Shown here in pieces: positions 5,297 to 6,111 of a stretch of DNA of 6,111 nucleotides. Every line of letters starts with the position of its first letter. The first letter of the stretch is position 1. Under the pieces are notes generated by a model. That model was not told where the DNA came from and made no database searches. It saw only the letters and a list, made by a program, of their open reading frames with translations. Location: the NCBI GenBank assembly GCA_945938055.1, contig CAMEUH010000153.1, forward strand, positions 1 to 6,111, given 5' to 3'. The position numbers and the translations under genes are program-made. The DNA comes from an uncultured Eubacteriaceae bacterium (lineage in GTDB: Bacteria; Bacillota; Clostridia; Lachnospirales; Lachnospiraceae).

Positions 5297-5788
5297 ATGT
5301 TTGGGGTTGGAGATTATATAGTATATGGTAATAGCGGAATCTGTATGGTTAGGGATATCTCAAAAATTGACATACCAGGTGCACCAAGTGATAGAACTTA
5401 TTACCTTTTGTCACCGGTTGGTGCAAAGGAGAGTAAGATTTATTCTCCGGTAGACAATACCAAGGTCATCATGAGACGGGTAATGAGTGAAAAAGAGGCG
5501 GTGGAACTTTTGGCAAAAATTCCGGATATTCCGGAATTGCCAGCCGGAAATGATAAATTAATGGAATTGAAGTATAAAGAAGTCATTTCCTCATGTGATT
5601 TATTGCAGTTTATCAGTTTGATAAAAACCATTCGTAAAAAGAAAAATCAGCGTTTGATGGAGGGAAAGAAAATCACTACAACGGACGAACGATATCTGAA
5701 AAAAGCAGAAGAGAGTTTGTTTGATGAACTGGCGATTGCATTGGGAAAAGACAGGGATGAACTGGAAAAAATGATGAAATTAATGTAA
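5297..5788 (+). CDS. CarD family transcriptional regulator
   Basis: The protein has 163 residues, normal for the family. The N-terminal CarD/CdnL/TRCF-type RNA polymerase-interacting domain (about 1-62) shows FGVGDYIVYGNSGIC, YYLLSP, SKIYSPVDN and KVIMRRV. The remainder (about 64-163) is predicted mostly helical and charged, like the DNA-binding helical domain of CarD. Such proteins bind the RNA polymerase beta subunit and tune open-complex formation; which promoters this one affects cannot be told. The start is placed at ATG 5297 because GGGAGG lies 7 bases upstream and the CarD domain begins here. An in-frame ATG at 5240 would add 19 hydrophobic residues encoded by the leader hairpin and has no good ribosome binding site. 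There is no tryptophan anywhere, although mycobacterial CarD uses one to wedge DNA. The ABC transporter gene starts 78 bases downstream. Confidence 0.88.
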   Translation: MFGVGDYIVYGNSGICMVRDISKIDIPGAPSDRTYYLLSPVGAKESKIYSPVDNTKVIMRRVMSEKEAVELLAKIPDIPELPAGNDKLMELKYKEVISSCDLLQFISLIKTIRKKKNQRLMEGKKITTTDERYLKKAEESLFDELAIALGKDRDELEKMMKLM

Positions 5789-5866
5789 AAAAGCCTTTTT
5801 CATCACAGAAAGCCGGACTTTGAAGATGACACTCAGAGGGAGAAAGAATAACGGGAAAGGGTGAAA

Positions 5867-6111
5867 ATGATGCTGAAATATTTGAAAAAATACTGGATAT
5901 TTGCAATTCTGGCACCACTTTTCATGTGTGGTGAGGTGTTCATGGATTTGTTACAGCCAAGACTCATGAGTACCATTGTAGATGAAGGTGTGCTGGGACT
6001 TTCTAATCATAATGTGGGAGATTTGAATCTTGTGATTTCAACGGGAGTGAAGATGATTTTCTTTGTGGCGATTGGTGGTTTCTGTGGCGTGATGTCCGGT
6101 GTGTTTGCCAA
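5867..6111 (+). CDS. ABC transporter, membrane domain (N-terminal part, cut by window edge)
   Basis: Eighty-one codons are visible and the frame is open at the edge. The start MMLKYLKKYW followed by a hydrophobic helix (about 10-30), then the segment LLQPRLMSTIVDEGV, is typical of the first transmembrane helix and adjoining loop of multidrug-type exporter half-transporters with fused permease and ATPase. A second hydrophobic segment starts near residue 62. AAAGGG at 5856-5861 lies 5 bases before ATG 5867 and 8 bases before ATG 5870; either ATG, or GTG 5861, could be the true start. No nucleotide-binding motifs are visible because the gene is cut. Such proteins often form heterodimers encoded by two adjacent genes; whether a second one follows lies outside the window. 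The substrate cannot be inferred. Confidence 0.82.
   Translation, partial: MMLKYLKKYWIFAILAPLFMCGEVFMDLLQPRLMSTIVDEGVLGLSNHNVGDLNLVISTGVKMIFFVAIGGFCGVMSGVFA

Noticed and set aside
5137..5331. A 64-codon + strand frame overlapping the start of the CarD gene.
   Set aside because: It spans the candidate promoter and leader hairpin and runs into the CarD coding region in another frame, with no ribosome binding site.
5789..5805. A6-GCC-T5 run just after the CarD stop codon as a terminator.
   Set aside because: It would form only a weak A-T stem with a three-base loop and no separate T-run. The ABC transporter gene follows at short distance, so read-through seems as likely.
1..6111. CRISPR arrays, tRNA or rRNA genes, insertion sequences, or phage attachment sites.
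   Set aside because: No regularly spaced direct repeats, no tRNA or rRNA signatures, no transposase-like frame and no terminal inverted repeats were seen on either strand.

Overview
This window reads as ordinary chromosome of a low-to-mid GC, strictly anaerobic Clostridia-type Firmicute, most likely of the Lachnospiraceae. The supporting signs are strong AGGAGG-type ribosome binding sites, a lysine riboswitch in front of dapA, a rubrerythrin, a short clostridial-type CarD-family protein, and a Firmicute-type LexA box. The family placement is an inference from these traits; no marker gene is present. All recognised genes lie on the + strand.

Layout. Bases 1-150 hold no gene I can support. Bases 154-182 are a good sigma-A promoter whose 17-base spacer contains a LexA (SOS) box. 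It drives a two-gene unit: a radical SAM protein with a C-terminal helix-hairpin-helix (189-1637) and a DUF4130/TIGR03915-type partner (1673-2437). This pair is known from many genomes as a putative DNA repair or modification system, but its chemistry is unknown. Bases 2438-2813 are a regulatory leader: an extended -10 promoter, a full lysine riboswitch aptamer, an antiterminator/terminator switch and a possible 18-codon upstream ORF. The leader controls dapA (2814-3698) and dapB (3753-4508), the first two committed steps of diaminopimelate/lysine synthesis. A rubrerythrin gene (4541-5074) follows 32 bases after dapB and ends at a probable terminator. A short leader with a weak promoter and a strong terminator-like hairpin precedes a CarD-family RNA polymerase-binding protein (5297-5788). 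The window ends inside the membrane domain of an ABC transporter (5867 to the edge).

How it fits together. There are three regulatory blocks: an apparently SOS-controlled DNA repair pair, a lysine-sensing dap operon that may read through into an oxygen/peroxide defence gene, and a CarD gene with its own attenuator-like leader. The most interesting part is the first. The LexA box is independent regulatory evidence that the uncharacterised radical SAM/DUF4130 pair takes part in the DNA damage response.
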